Shown here piece after piece: positions 8,234-17,259 of a stretch of DNA of 64,000 nucleotides. The notes under the pieces were generated by a model that saw only the letters and a program-made list of their open reading frames with translations, was not told the DNA's origin and ran no database searches. The position numbers were made by a program, and so were the translations under genes. The first letter of the stretch is position 1. Every line of letters starts with the position of its first letter. The stretch spans positions 868,001 to 932,000 of the forward strand of contig NZ_AP018722.1 in assembly GCF_004001325.1 (NCBI RefSeq). The letters run 5' to 3'. This DNA comes from Thiomicrorhabdus aquaedulcis. Its GTDB lineage: Bacteria > Pseudomonadota > Gammaproteobacteria > Thiomicrospirales > Thiomicrospiraceae.

Positions 8234-9463
8234 ATGCTTCAAATCATAAAAGCCTATTGGTCTGCTTGGTTACTAACGCTGATTGGCGTGGCTTTAACTG
8301 TACTAGAAGTGCCTTATATTGGCGTAGTCATGCTGGTTGTTGTGTCTTTTTACTGGTCTTTTTTAGTGGCAATAATTGCCAGGCCTGGTCGTTTGGCCAA
8401 ACAGGAGCATGCCCCAGTAGGTGCTCAAAGTAATCAAGTAGTGGTTCGAGTGCAAACGGTAGATGAATCATTACAACTGATTATGAATGACGTTGATGCG
8501 GTCATTGGACAAGAGGTCGGCGTTGTTCAAGAAGAGTTAATGCAAGTTAAATCATTGGTTTCTGAAGCTATTGAAACACTTAATGGCAGCTTTTCTGGTT
8601 TACATGAGCAAACCCAGTCTGAGTACAAATTGGTGGTGTCATTATTGGACAATTTAGGTGGCGGTAATGACGCTAATGAAATGAGCATTCAAAAGTTTTC
8701 AACTGAAATTACCTCGGTACTGCAATATTTAATTGATTTACTGACTAATGCAAGTCAACGAAGCAATCAGACTGTCGCTAAAATTGACGATATGATTGGG
8801 CAGATTGAAGCGATTTTTACCTTGCTCGAAGACGTTAAAGGCATTGCAGACCAAACCAACTTGTTGGCATTAAATGCGGCTATCGAAGCGGCTCGTGCGG
8901 GTGAAGCGGGTCGTGGTTTTGCCGTAGTGGCCGATGAAGTACGTAAACTATCACTTAATTCAAACGTGTTAAACGAGCAAATTCGTAAACAGGCTGAAAA
9001 AGCGCGTCTAACGGTTGACCAAGTGCGCCACATTGTGAGCGAAACCGCCAGTAAAGACATGGAACACGCTGTGTCATCACAAACCAAAGTCAGCAGTATG
9101 CTAGGGGATTTGGAATCGATGAATGGCGGAATTTCGGATAAGCTGGGCGATTTATCTGGCATGATTACCGAGATTGAGCGCAGTGTTTCTAATGCAGTAC
9201 GCTCACTGCAATTTGAAGACATAGTGCGCCAACTGGTAGAGCAGGTAATGAATCATTTGCGAAATTTAAATCAATTTTCACGCGAAATTAGTCTATTTTT
9301 AGAAGAAAATAAGTCTAATCCGGCTTTGTCTGAAGAGGAGCATAAAGCACGTATTGAGGGGTTTAGACAAAAAATTCACAGTTCACGCCAGCAAATTGAA
9401 AACAGTCGCATGAGTCGTGTTAGTACTGTTAGCATGGATGAAGGTGAGATTGAGTTGTTTTAA
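8234..9463 (+). CDS. Methyl-accepting receptor without a sensory domain
   Basis: About 409 residues. Two closely spaced hydrophobic segments (about residues 8-48) with almost no periplasmic loop are followed by a cytoplasmic coiled coil with the receptor tip [20 protein letters not shown] and a C-terminal [14 protein letters not shown] segment. No HAMP or sensor domain is seen, so input must come from the membrane, the cytoplasm or a partner. ATG at 8234 chosen because AAGGAAG lies about 7 bases upstream; the ORF could open at 8201. The palindrome core CCAGGCCTGG lies in frame at 8379-8388 (phase Arg-Pro-Gly). Separate transcript from cheB (160-base gap). Confidence 0.85.
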   Translation: MLQIIKAYWSAWLLTLIGVALTVLEVPYIGVVMLVVVSFYWSFLVAIIARPGRLAKQEHAPVGAQSNQVVVRVQTVDESLQLIMNDVDAVIGQEVGVVQEELMQVKSLVSEAIETLNGSFSGLHEQTQSEYKLVVSLLDNLGGGNDANEMSIQKFSTEITSVLQYLIDLLTNASQRSNQTVAKIDDMIGQIEAIFTLLEDVKGIADQTNLLALNAAIEAARAGEAGRGFAVVADEVRKLSLNSNVLNEQIRKQAEKARLTVDQVRHIVSETASKDMEHAVSSQTKVSSMLGDLESMNGGISDKLGDLSGMITEIERSVSNAVRSLQFEDIVRQLVEQVMNHLRNLNQFSREISLFLEENKSNPALSEEEHKARIEGFRQKIHSSRQQIENSRMSRVSTVSMDEGEIELF

Positions 9464-9500
9464 TCGGCCAAAGTGCTAAGGTTTCCAAAATTTTAATCTT

Positions 9501-9533
9501 CACAAAAACCCGTTATACGGGTTTTTGTGTTTT
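9501..9533 (+). terminator. Rho-independent terminator after receptor gene
   Basis: A perfect 13-base stem, CACAAAAACCCGT paired with ACGGGTTTTTGTG, with a 3-base loop, followed by TTTTT. It is located 37 bases after the receptor stop codon. This is a strong intrinsic terminator. Confidence 0.88.
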
Positions 9534-9608
9534 TAATGTTACTGTTATTTCAATGGGCATTTAAAAGAAATCTTTGTGTGAATGGACTGTCGGTCTTAAT
9601 ATCCAAAC

Positions 9609-9645
9609 TTTACCTTAAGGGTATTTAGCCCTATCAAAGGTAAAG
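9609..9645 (+). promoter_or_regulatory. Nested hairpin in the leader of the DUF6279 gene
   Basis: A perfect 9-base inverted repeat, CTTTACCTT ... AAGGTAAAG, encloses a smaller AGGG ... CCCT pair and ends about 7 bases before the ribosome-binding site TAGGAGT. It has no T-run, so it is not a terminator. It could be an operator or a translation-controlling leader structure; no known family was recognised. Confidence 0.4.
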
Positions 9646-9666
9646 ATTTTTAGGAGTAAAAGCACC

Positions 9667-10524
9667 ATGACGTTGGTATTTAAAGTCTGGCAAAAGTGGC
9701 TGTTATTAACTGTGTTGGTTACACTTATGAGTGGTTGCACGGTAAAGTTGGTTTACAACCAGTTAGATTGGCTTACCGCTTGGTATCTTGATGACTTTGT
9801 TCGCCTAACACCCGAGCAAACGCAGTTGTTTGAGTCGCGTTTAACTCGATTTTTGGAATGGCATCGCCAGCAGGCACTGCCGCACTACGCCGATTTTTTT
9901 GAAGATATTGCTAAAGCCTCAGACGACTATTTGTCTGTGGCCGAGCTGCAAGCTTTTCAAACTCAGCTAGAAGGCTTTTTAGACCAGGCCTTGTTGCAGG
10001 TAAGCAATCCACTCACTGATGTGATGTTTGAGCTTGATGATGCACAAATTATTCAATTACAAGGTCAGTTTTTTACTGTTAATCAAGAGTATCAGTCTAA
10101 ATTTATTGATATTTCTCAGGCCGAACAACGTTCAGTGCGAGCAGAAAAAATGCAACGATTTATTGAACGTTTTAGTGGCGATTTAACGCTAGAACAAGTT
10201 GAAAAAATTACTCAATGGTCGCAAGAATTTCCTTTGATGGGCGCAGATTTTTTGCACTCTAGAATGACTTGGGAATCTCATTTTATGGCTATATTGCACA
10301 CTCGAAATAATCAATTGTCATTTAAAGAGTCGGTTTCTTCGCTGTTGTTAAACCGAAAAGCCCACCAGTCGCCAGAGCAGCAGAGCAAGTTTTCCCATAA
10401 CCAAAAGCGCATACTGGTCTTGCTGAGCGAGCTTTCGAAGAGTTTTAATGCTAAGCAGAAACAGACTTTTAAAGAAACGTTATTAGAATTGGCTGACGAT
10501 GCTCGAGCATTGTCGCGTCAATAA
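9667..10524 (+). CDS. DUF6279-family lipoprotein
   Basis: About 285 residues with a lipoprotein signal peptide: hydrophobic LLLTVLVTLM, then lipobox SGC with Cys at about residue 24. The mature part opens with VYNQLDWLTAWYLDDFV, the hallmark of DUF6279 lipoproteins, and continues as an all-helical, Gln/Glu-rich protein. The biochemical function of the family is unknown; it is expected to be anchored in the outer or inner membrane leaflet facing the periplasm. The ATG has TAGGAGT 11 bases upstream. No operon partner. Confidence 0.85.
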   Translation: MTLVFKVWQKWLLLTVLVTLMSGCTVKLVYNQLDWLTAWYLDDFVRLTPEQTQLFESRLTRFLEWHRQQALPHYADFFEDIAKASDDYLSVAELQAFQTQLEGFLDQALLQVSNPLTDVMFELDDAQIIQLQGQFFTVNQEYQSKFIDISQAEQRSVRAEKMQRFIERFSGDLTLEQVEKITQWSQEFPLMGADFLHSRMTWESHFMAILHTRNNQLSFKESVSSLLLNRKAHQSPEQQSKFSHNQKRILVLLSELSKSFNAKQKQTFKETLLELADDARALSRQ

Positions 10525-10554
10525 AAAGTATTTGGGTGCTCCTTGGTTACTCCA

Positions 10555-10569
10555 AGAATCAACTGGGGT
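10555..10569. repeat. 15-base repeat AGAATCAACTGGGGT (copy 1)
   Basis: An exact 15-base match to 21082-21096. Bases on both sides are partly similar too (TGGTTnC before, AA after). It lies 18 bases upstream of a decayed MITE copy, so it may be part of an older repeat. Confidence 0.6.
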
Positions 10570-10586
10570 AAGTTGAGGTGCTTACA

Positions 10587-10683
10587 GAGAGCTTTGCAGG
10601 AGTGTCTGCGCGAATAGAAATGGTTAAAAATCAGGTAAATTTTCCCTTATTTTTCTTTCGCAGCTCACTCGTGTAAGGCTTTT
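10587..10683. mobile_element. Decayed, internally deleted MITE copy
   Basis: The tips GAGAGCTTTGCAGGAGTG on the left and CACTCGTGTAAGG on the right resemble the terminal inverted repeats of the 159-bp MITE found at 33979, 41403 and 44071. The interior retains AATGGTTAAAA and TCAGGTAAATTTT in the order of the 44071 copy but lacks the central part, leaving about 97 bases. It lies in the gap upstream of the lipocalin gene. Confidence 0.65.
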
Positions 10684-10720
10684 TCATATAAGTTTAAAAA
10701 TTGTTAAAAGGCCTATAACC

Positions 10721-11332
10721 ATGTTTAAAAAACAACGTTTTAAAGAAGTGACTAAAACCGATGGTGCTAAACCGTTAAATCGTCTTAAGTTGTCATTGGC
10801 GAGCGTATTTACCGCTTTTGTGGCCTTAGCAACCCTAGGGTCGTTAACCAGCTTAAGTGGATGCACTCAGTTACCAGACAAAGTTGTCCCCGTTACACAA
10901 TTTGATTTGCCACGTTATTTAGGTGTGTGGCATGAAATTGCGCGCTTAGATCACAGTTTTGAACGCGATTTAATTGACGTGTCGGCCACCTACTCTATGC
11001 GTGAAGATGGTGGCGTTAGGGTCATCAATCAAGGCGTTAACCAATTGACTGGCCAAGCTAAAAGCGCTGAGGGTAAAGCGTATTTTGTCGAAACGCCCGA
11101 CATTGGTCGCTTAAAAGTGTCATTTTTTGGCCCATTTTACGGTGGCTACAACATCACAAAACTAGATGAAAACTACCAAATGGCCTTGGTGATTGGTCCT
11201 AATTTAGACTATGCATGGATACTGGCGCGCTCTACTACGCCGAGTGCGAGCCAATGCCAAGCGTATTTTGAAGCCGCCAGTGCGCTAGGGATTGATAGGC
11301 AAAAATGGATTGAATTGCGTACCTGTCAGTAA
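10721..11332 (+). CDS. blc: Lipocalin family lipoprotein (Blc-like)
   Basis: About 203 residues. An unusually long N-terminal stretch (about 47 residues) ends in the lipobox LTSLSGC, so the lipidated Cys is near residue 48. The mature domain carries lipocalin motif 1 RYLGVWHEIARLDHSFER, then VSATYSMREDGGVRVINQG and the C-terminal GPNLDYAWILARS. Blc-type lipocalins are outer-membrane lipoproteins that bind fatty acids or lysophospholipids. A start further downstream is possible, but the next ATG is inside the mature domain. Confidence in the family is high, in the exact ligand low. Confidence 0.88.
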   Translation: MFKKQRFKEVTKTDGAKPLNRLKLSLASVFTAFVALATLGSLTSLSGCTQLPDKVVPVTQFDLPRYLGVWHEIARLDHSFERDLIDVSATYSMREDGGVRVINQGVNQLTGQAKSAEGKAYFVETPDIGRLKVSFFGPFYGGYNITKLDENYQMALVIGPNLDYAWILARSTTPSASQCQAYFEAASALGIDRQKWIELRTCQ

Positions 11333-11350
11333 GCGTATAAAAATGATTTG

Positions 11351-11362
11351 ACCAGGCCTGGT
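11351..11362. repeat. Intergenic palindrome ACCAGGCCTGGT
   Basis: An exact copy of the genome-wide palindrome core, in the gap between the lipocalin gene and the convergent thioesterase gene. A second short inverted repeat (AAACCG ... CGGTTT) follows at about 11367-11385, so the gap can fold, but no strong T-run is present. Confidence 0.85.
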
Positions 11363-11381
11363 TAAAACCGGTTACAACGGT

Positions 11382-11800
11382 TTAAGTTTGGTATGGCTCA
11401 ATAAACTCGTTAGGAATCGCTTTAGGTTGGTGGGTTTGTAAATCAATGCAGACAAAGGTGGTGGTGGCGCTAAAAACCGTTTTGGCATCGCGCACTCTAA
11501 TAATTTGCGTGTGGCGATCGCGCAAGCAGCGACCGGTTTGTTTGCCAATCCACGTGCCGATCAGCAGTTGATCGTTTAAATAACAGCTCGCCAAATAGCG
11601 CATTTGGTGTTGATACACCGCCATAATACGATTGAGCTGGCTTTGCAGCTCATGAGTAATGCCCACCGACACGCTATGCGCCCAAGCCGCCTCTTCCATC
11701 CAGGCCAAATACGCCTTATTGTTCACGTGGTTCAAAAGTCTAAATCACCGGCCTGCACTTGGTAGGGCACAATAAAAGGGTTTTGGGTTTGCCAGTTCAT
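11382..11800 (-). pseudogene. Acyl-CoA thioesterase (4HBT hotdog), frameshifted
   Basis: A hotdog-fold thioesterase that would hydrolyse acyl-CoA. The ATG at 11800 (AAAGG upstream) opens MNWQTQNPFIVPYQVQAGDL and hits TGA after GDLDF. The following frame continues directly with LNHVNNKAYLAWMEEA, the second half of the family motif D-x-D-x-x-x-H-V-N-N-x-x-Y. The frames join if one T is added to the T4 run (A4 at 11734-11737 on the given strand). Without the shift, translation from a TTG at 11735 would give a 117-residue protein lacking the catalytic Asp region. It is either a real frameshift or a missed base in a homopolymer. Confidence 0.8.
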
Positions 11801-11917
11801 GCGTGTGGCCTTTGTTATTGTTTACTTGTTGCCGTTTGCTTGCAGTGGCTTGGTATGCAATGCGGTGGGTTTTAGGTAGAATATGACGATTATAACCAAT
11901 AGTAGAGAAATTCGTTT

Positions 11918-13012
11918 ATGTCTGGAAATACGCTGGGACAAAATTTTAAAGTGACCACGTTTGGCGAAAGCCACGGTTTGGCGTTAGGCTGTATTGTGGA
12001 CGGCTGTCCACCAGGACTTGCGTTGTGTGAGGCCGACATTCAACTAGAGCTTGATCGCCGTAAACCCGGGACTTCAAAGCACGCCACGGCGCGACGTGAA
12101 GACGATGTGGTGCAGATTTTGTCGGGCGTGTTTGAAGGCAAAACCACCGGCACTCCCATTGGCATGATTATTCACAATACCGACCAGCGTTCGGGTGACT
12201 ACTCTAAAGTGGCGGAAACCTTTCGTCCTTCGCACGCCGACTACACTTACACCCAAAAGTACGGTTTTAGAGATTATCGCGGCGGCGGACGTTCCTCCGC
12301 GCGTGAAACCGCCATGCGCGTGGCCGCAGGAGCGATTGCTAAAAAATACCTTAAAGAGCGTTTAGGCGTTGAAATAAAAGGCTTTTTGTCGCAGTTAGGC
12401 CCTATTAAAATCGAAAACGTCACCTGGCCGTTTGACAACGACAACGAATACTTTTGTCCAGACGCGGTTAAGTCCGAAGAAATTAGACTGTACATGGACA
12501 ATCTGCTTAAACAAAAAGATTCGGTGGGTGCCAAAATTACCTTGGTGGCAAAAAACGTCCCTGTGGGTTTAGGCGAGCCAGTGTTTGACCGCTTAGACGC
12601 CGATTTAGCTCACGCCTTAATGAGCATTAACGCGGTAAAAGGGGTCGAGATTGGCGACGGTTTTGCCGTGGCGGGTCAACGCGGCACGCAACACCGCGAT
12701 GAAATGGCACCAGAAGGCTTCCTGTCTAATCACTCGGGTGGAATTTTGGGCGGAATTTCAACCGGTCAAGACATTGTGGCGCACATCGCCCTTAAGCCCA
12801 CATCGAGCATTATGACCCCAGGTAAAAGCATCAACACGCAGGGCGAAGCGATTGAGATGGTCACTAAAGGCCGCCACGACCCGTGCGTGGGCATTAGAGC
12901 CACCCCTATTGCGGAGGCGCAAATGGCGATTGTGTTGCTGGATCATTTTATGCGAAACCGCGCACAAAATGCCGATGTAGTCGCGCCGATGATGGATTTA
13001 ATGCACCCTTAA
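11918..13012 (+). CDS. aroC: Chorismate synthase
   Basis: A 364-residue AroC, which converts EPSP to chorismate, the last shared step of aromatic amino acid synthesis, using reduced FMN. Signature motifs: [20 protein letters not shown] at the start, [20 protein letters not shown], and [20 protein letters not shown]. Length and ends match the family. It stands alone with GAGA upstream of the ATG. It is followed by a short tandem repeat and then an MFS gene. Confidence 0.97.
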   Translation: MSGNTLGQNFKVTTFGESHGLALGCIVDGCPPGLALCEADIQLELDRRKPGTSKHATARREDDVVQILSGVFEGKTTGTPIGMIIHNTDQRSGDYSKVAETFRPSHADYTYTQKYGFRDYRGGGRSSARETAMRVAAGAIAKKYLKERLGVEIKGFLSQLGPIKIENVTWPFDNDNEYFCPDAVKSEEIRLYMDNLLKQKDSVGAKITLVAKNVPVGLGEPVFDRLDADLAHALMSINAVKGVEIGDGFAVAGQRGTQHRDEMAPEGFLSNHSGGILGGISTGQDIVAHIALKPTSSIMTPGKSINTQGEAIEMVTKGRHDPCVGIRATPIAEAQMAIVLLDHFMRNRAQNADVVAPMMDLMHP

Positions 13013-13044
13013 ACATCTATAAACACCTATAAACACCTATAAAC
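13011..13044. repeat. 10-base tandem repeat after aroC
   Basis: Three and a part copies of AAACAYCTAT (AAACATCTAT, AAACACCTAT, AAACACCTAT, AAACG) run from the aroC stop codon into the gap. Such tracts can vary in copy number by slippage. No gene is affected. Confidence 0.75.
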
Positions 13045-13089
13045 GTTTAAATACGTCTTATGTAAAACCAGCAGGCCTGGTTAATTGAG

Positions 13090-14253
13090 ATGCCCATTTG
13101 TGGATATTGTAAAACCGTGCACGTATCAATCGGCCTATTCGCGTTTATCATTACACTACTTTTTTATTTTAGTGTGCTGGGCGCATTGCTGCCTTACCTG
13201 GGTTTGTATTTGCAAACGTTGCAGTTTACGCCGGTTCAAATCGGTCAGCTATTGGCGGTGTTGCTGGGCACTAAAATTATAGCGCCCAATATTTGGGGCT
13301 GGTTGGCCGATCGCTCTGGCCACAGTATTAAATGGGTGCGTTTGGCGACCGGTTTGTGTTTGCTGGCCGCGCTGGGCTTGGTGTGGTTTGAACAGTTTTG
13401 GGGACTGTTTTTTAGCATTTTGTTTTTTAGTTTTTTTTGGCACGCTTCATTGCCGCAGTTTGAATCGTATACCTTTGGCTGTTTGGGCGACGATAAACAC
13501 CGTTATGGGCAAATTAGGCTTTGGGGTTCGGTAGGCTTTATTGTTGCGGTGCTTGCGGTGGGTTGGCAAATTGAGACGTTCTCAGTGCGCGTACTGCCAT
13601 GGGATTTGTTGATTTTGCTGGCGTTGGTGTGGTTAAGCGCCTTTTTAGTCAAAGACACACATAAGGCTCCAGCGGTTACGCAGTCGCAAAACTTTTGGGT
13701 CATCTTGCGCCAGCCAACGGTATTAAGTTTGCTGGTGGTGAGCTTTTTGGTTCAGCTGTCGCACGGCGTGTATTACGGCTTTTTTACCATCCATTTAAGC
13801 GGCCTTGGGTTTGATAAAACCACCATCGCCTGGTTATGGGCGTTGGGCGTGTTGGCCGAAGTAGCGGTGTTTTTTTACATGCGCACCATTTTTAAACACG
13901 CCACGGTGCGCTGGCTTATTTTAGTCAGCGTGGCACTCACCGCCGTGCGCTGGTTAATGAACTCCTATTTGGCCGACTCTTTGGGTTGGATGACAGTGGC
14001 GCAATTATTGCATGCGGCCAGTTTTGGATTGTTTCACGCCGCTGCAATTCACTTAATTAATGAACATTTTAGCGGCGCGCATCAGGGCAAAGGACAGGCT
14101 GTTTTTGCCGCCTCCAGCCACGGTTTGGGTGGCGCATTGGGTATGTTATTGGCCGGATACGCTTGGGCGTACGGCGGGGCGCAATTAAGTTATGTATTAA
14201 GTGCCCTGAGCGTAATGCTGGCGTTTTTGATTGCGTATCGCTGGGTGCGCTAA
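13090..14253 (+). CDS. MFS transporter (HcaT/LacY-like)
   Basis: A 387-residue polytopic membrane protein with about 12 hydrophobic segments. It has the motifs of the phenylpropionate/nucleoside-type MFS branch: VLGALLPYLGLYLQTLQFTP early, NIWGWLADRSG at the loop 2-3 position, RLWGSVGFIVAVLAVGW, and FGLFHAAAIHLINEHFSG late. It should be a proton-coupled importer or exporter of a small molecule. The substrate cannot be told from sequence or context. An ATG at 13090 and a GTG at 13117 are both possible starts. Near-palindrome GCAGGCCTGG lies just upstream (13071-13080). Confidence 0.85.
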   Translation: MPICGYCKTVHVSIGLFAFIITLLFYFSVLGALLPYLGLYLQTLQFTPVQIGQLLAVLLGTKIIAPNIWGWLADRSGHSIKWVRLATGLCLLAALGLVWFEQFWGLFFSILFFSFFWHASLPQFESYTFGCLGDDKHRYGQIRLWGSVGFIVAVLAVGWQIETFSVRVLPWDLLILLALVWLSAFLVKDTHKAPAVTQSQNFWVILRQPTVLSLLVVSFLVQLSHGVYYGFFTIHLSGLGFDKTTIAWLWALGVLAEVAVFFYMRTIFKHATVRWLILVSVALTAVRWLMNSYLADSLGWMTVAQLLHAASFGLFHAAAIHLINEHFSGAHQGKGQAVFAASSHGLGGALGMLLAGYAWAYGGAQLSYVLSALSVMLAFLIAYRWVR

Positions 14254-14293
14254 GATTTGAAACATTCAAGAATTATAAACTAGGAGATGAACA

Positions 14294-14689
14294 ATGCGTT
14301 TATTACACACCATGTTACGCGTGGGCAATTTAGAAAAATCCATTGCGTTTTACACCCAAGTGCTTGGCATGACGCTGTTACGCCAAAAAGAGTACCCACA
14401 AGGCGAATTTACGTTGGCTTTTTTGGGCTACGGCAACGAAGAAGGGCACACCGTTTTAGAGCTTACCTACAATTGGGGGGTGGACACTTATACCCTAGGC
14501 AACGCCTATGGCCACATTGCTATTGAAGTGCCGGATGTTTATGCCACAGCGCAAGCGGTCAAAGAGGCTGGCGGTAAGATTATTCGTGAAGCCGGTCCGA
14601 TGAACGCAGGTACGACCATTATTGCGTTTTGCGCCGATCCAGACGGTTATCAAATTGAATTTATTGGTGAAAATCACGTTCGCGTTTAA
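14294..14689 (+). CDS. gloA: Lactoylglutathione lyase (glyoxalase I)
   Basis: A 131-residue VOC-fold metalloenzyme that turns the methylglyoxal-glutathione hemithioacetal into S-lactoylglutathione. It starts MRLLHTMLRVGNLEKSIAFY and contains the expected metal ligands: His in LLHTMLRV, Glu in TVLELTYN, His in YGHIAIEV and Glu in YQIEFIGE, the Ni/Zn tetrad of GloA. Length equals the Escherichia coli enzyme closely. AGGAG lies 8 bases before the ATG. Confidence 0.96.
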   Translation: MRLLHTMLRVGNLEKSIAFYTQVLGMTLLRQKEYPQGEFTLAFLGYGNEEGHTVLELTYNWGVDTYTLGNAYGHIAIEVPDVYATAQAVKEAGGKIIREAGPMNAGTTIIAFCADPDGYQIEFIGENHVRV

Positions 14690-14743
14690 TTTTGTCTAAA
14701 TCGAGATAACACTGGGTTTATGAGTTATAAGGTTTATGGATTT

Positions 14744-14757
14744 GACCAGGCCTGGTC
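14744..14757. repeat. Intergenic palindrome GACCAGGCCTGGTC
   Basis: A perfect 14-base copy of the consensus repeat, in the gap between gloA and the receptor gene, 36 bases upstream of the receptor start codon. There is no T-run, so it is not a terminator. Confidence 0.9.
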
Positions 14758-14792
14758 GCTTTAGGGTACCGTAATTAAAACAAGGAGTTAAT

Positions 14793-17225
14793 ATGCAATT
14801 TCATTCTTTAAAAGCCAAAGTTATGGCCATATCGGTCGTGGTAGCCACGGTAGTGTCTATCGCGGTGGGCTCTGTGCTGTACATCACTCAAGTTAGCCCG
14901 GTTAACGCCAAAGCTCAAGACACGCTAAAAGTGCAGATGGCTCAATTTATTGACGGCAAAATAGACCTCAAAATTCAAAGCGGCATTATTGGCGCTACAA
15001 TGATTTCATTGCAGTTTGAAACTCAGCAAGCTTTGTTAGACCAATACTACGATCCGCTCAAGGCAAGTTTTAAAACCTTAAAAGCCGACTACGAAGCTAA
15101 AACCAACTTTAAGGGAATTTTTAGCGAAATTATTACCCCGCAGGGTCAATCTGTATTGCGCTCTTGGGATTTGCAAGGTGAACCTAAAGACGTTAGCCAA
15201 GACTCATTGGTTAAAACTGTATTGGAGTCCAAGCAGGCCAAAGGGTCGCTAGGTTTTGGACAGCGTGGTGTGGTCATTACCTCTATCAGTCCAGTGTTGG
15301 TCGAAAAAAATATCATTGGTTTGGCGACTATGGTGCAAGGGGTAGGCTCTATTTCACGCGATTTTAGTCAAGAGCACTCGGGTGCTTGGGTCATGTTAAT
15401 TGATACAGAATACGCTAAAAAAAGTGGTTATTCTAAAGCCATTGAAACTTTAGATTCGGTAACGCCGCGCTATGTGTTGGCTAATAATAAATGGTTTTCA
15501 CCCGAAGTCATTGCGCTTGCTAAGCAGGTTTATCGTCCGGTAGATGGCCAAAATTCGGCGGTGTATTTACAAGGTGATTCGGTGGTAGTCGATTTGCCGG
15601 CGTACGATCAAGAAGGTCAAGTTTTTGGACGTCAGGTCTTTATTCAAGATAAAACTGTTTTTACTCAATATGTAACACAAGCAAAGAACCAGGCCTGGTT
15701 AACGTTGTTAAGTGTAGTGGGTGCCATTATTCTATTGGCAACGGTGTTGTTGTTAAGCGTTATTCGTTTAGTGGTTAAGCCATTAGAAAGTTTGAAAAAA
15801 ACCATGTTTTTAATTGAAGACACCGGTGATTTTAGTATGCGAAGCACTATAAAAACCCGCGATGAAGTAGGGCAAACAGCGCAAGCCATTAATCACCATC
15901 TTGATCGCGTGAGCAGCGCCATCAATGAAGCCAATGGTGCCGTAGCGGCTTTGGCGTCGGGTAATTTACAACAGCGTATTCAAGGGCGTTACGTTGGAGA
16001 TTTGCGTTTATTGCAAGACGGCATTAACCAAAGTGCCGAAAACGTGAGTGGAATGATCAGTGAAATAGGCAAAGCCATTGATAAACTTAAACAAGGTGAG
16101 TTTAATATTGAGATTAACCAGGATGCAAAAGGGGTGTTTGCCAGCATCTTACAAGACACATCTGTGGCAATGCAAAGCTTAAACAGCACCTTAAGTCAAA
16201 CCAATAATGTGATGCAACAAGTCTCTAATGGCGTGTTTCAACATCGTGTGCAAACCGCAGCTCAAGGTGAGTTGGCGATGCTTAAGAAGGCCATTAATCA
16301 AACCTTAAATAATTTAGACGAAGTGATTCAAGACATTAGTAAAGTGATGTTGGCGCAAAGTCAGGGCGATTTAACTCAAAGGGTTGAGGTGGAATGCTTA
16401 GGCGACTTATTGGCTTTAAAAACTGCAATTAACCAAAATGCAGAGCATTTAAATCGTACTATTTATGGTGTTATGGTGTCGGCCAATACAGTAGCCGGCG
16501 CAGCGGATGAAGTGGCATTGGGATCACAAAGTTTAAGCGATAGTGTGCAGCAGCAAGCCGCATCAATGGAGCAAACATCTGCGACCATGGAAGAGATGAA
16601 CGCCGCCATTAAAAACAATGCCGAAAACGCTGTAACCGTTGATCACTTAGAGCATGAGCTTGAGAATAACTCAAAAATAGCGGGTAAAGTTATGCACGAT
16701 ACCATTGAAGCTATGAATGAAATTCAGGCATCGAGTCATAAAATTGGTGAAATTGTAACTTTGATTGACAGTATCGCTTTTCAAACCAATTTATTAGCGC
16801 TAAACGCCGCTGTCGAGGCGGCGCGAGCCGGTGAGCATGGGCGTGGTTTTGCGGTAGTGGCTTCTGAAGTACGCAACTTGGCACAGAAATCGGCCGATGC
16901 AGCTAAAGATATTAATTTGCTCATTGGTAACAGCATTGCTCTTATTAATCGCGGAACCCATTTAGCGGGAGAGTCGGAGCAGGTTTTGAGTAAAATGAAT
17001 GTTAGTATTTCTGAGGTGACCGGTATGATTGCTAACATTGCGAATACCTCATCCGAGCAAGCGCGAGGAGTGGGGGAAGTGAATCAAGCCTTAAGTTTAA
17101 TGGATGATGTAACTCAACAAAATGCCGCATTGGTTGAAGAAACCTCGGCGGCGGCAGAGAGCTTAAAAGAGCAAGCTAATGTGTTAACTCAGAGGATGTC
17201 TGAATTTAAAATTGTTCGTCCGTAA
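14793..17225 (+). CDS. Methyl-accepting chemotaxis receptor with poly-HAMP array
   Basis: An 810-residue transmembrane receptor. TM1 (about residues 8-30, MAISVVVATVVSIAVGSVLY) is followed by a periplasmic domain of about 260 residues of unrecognised ligand type. TM2 (about 297-320) leads to HAMP (VVKPLESLKKTMFLIE) and then several further HAMP-like units (LQQRIQGRYVGDLRLLQ, GEFNIEINQDAKGVF, VFQHRVQTAAQGELAML, LTQRVEVECLGDLLALK). The signalling tip is [20 protein letters not shown]. No C-terminal CheR-binding pentapeptide is seen. Good Shine-Dalgarno AAGGAG. The palindrome AACCAGGCCTGGTT lies in TM2 at 15687-15700, read as Asn-Gln-Ala-Trp. Confidence 0.93.
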   Translation: MQFHSLKAKVMAISVVVATVVSIAVGSVLYITQVSPVNAKAQDTLKVQMAQFIDGKIDLKIQSGIIGATMISLQFETQQALLDQYYDPLKASFKTLKADYEAKTNFKGIFSEIITPQGQSVLRSWDLQGEPKDVSQDSLVKTVLESKQAKGSLGFGQRGVVITSISPVLVEKNIIGLATMVQGVGSISRDFSQEHSGAWVMLIDTEYAKKSGYSKAIETLDSVTPRYVLANNKWFSPEVIALAKQVYRPVDGQNSAVYLQGDSVVVDLPAYDQEGQVFGRQVFIQDKTVFTQYVTQAKNQAWLTLLSVVGAIILLATVLLLSVIRLVVKPLESLKKTMFLIEDTGDFSMRSTIKTRDEVGQTAQAINHHLDRVSSAINEANGAVAALASGNLQQRIQGRYVGDLRLLQDGINQSAENVSGMISEIGKAIDKLKQGEFNIEINQDAKGVFASILQDTSVAMQSLNSTLSQTNNVMQQVSNGVFQHRVQTAAQGELAMLKKAINQTLNNLDEVIQDISKVMLAQSQGDLTQRVEVECLGDLLALKTAINQNAEHLNRTIYGVMVSANTVAGAADEVALGSQSLSDSVQQQAASMEQTSATMEEMNAAIKNNAENAVTVDHLEHELENNSKIAGKVMHDTIEAMNEIQASSHKIGEIVTLIDSIAFQTNLLALNAAVEAARAGEHGRGFAVVASEVRNLAQKSADAAKDINLLIGNSIALINRGTHLAGESEQVLSKMNVSISEVTGMIANIANTSSEQARGVGEVNQALSLMDDVTQQNAALVEETSAAAESLKEQANVLTQRMSEFKIVRP

Positions 17226-17230
17226 CCTAT

Positions 17231-17250
17231 GGCGCACTTAATGGTGCGCC
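17231..17250. terminator. Hairpin between convergent genes
   Basis: The stem GGCGCAC / GTGCGCC with a 6-base loop lies directly after the receptor stop and 10 bases from the ygfZ stop. The following tract is only weakly T-rich, so termination is plausible but not certain. Confidence 0.45.
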
Positions 17251-17259
17251 GTGGTTTGT

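Noticed and set aside
11734-11737. Programmed frameshift in the thioesterase gene
   Set aside because: The run is a bare T4 without a heptameric slippery site or a visible stimulatory element; a lost base is simpler.
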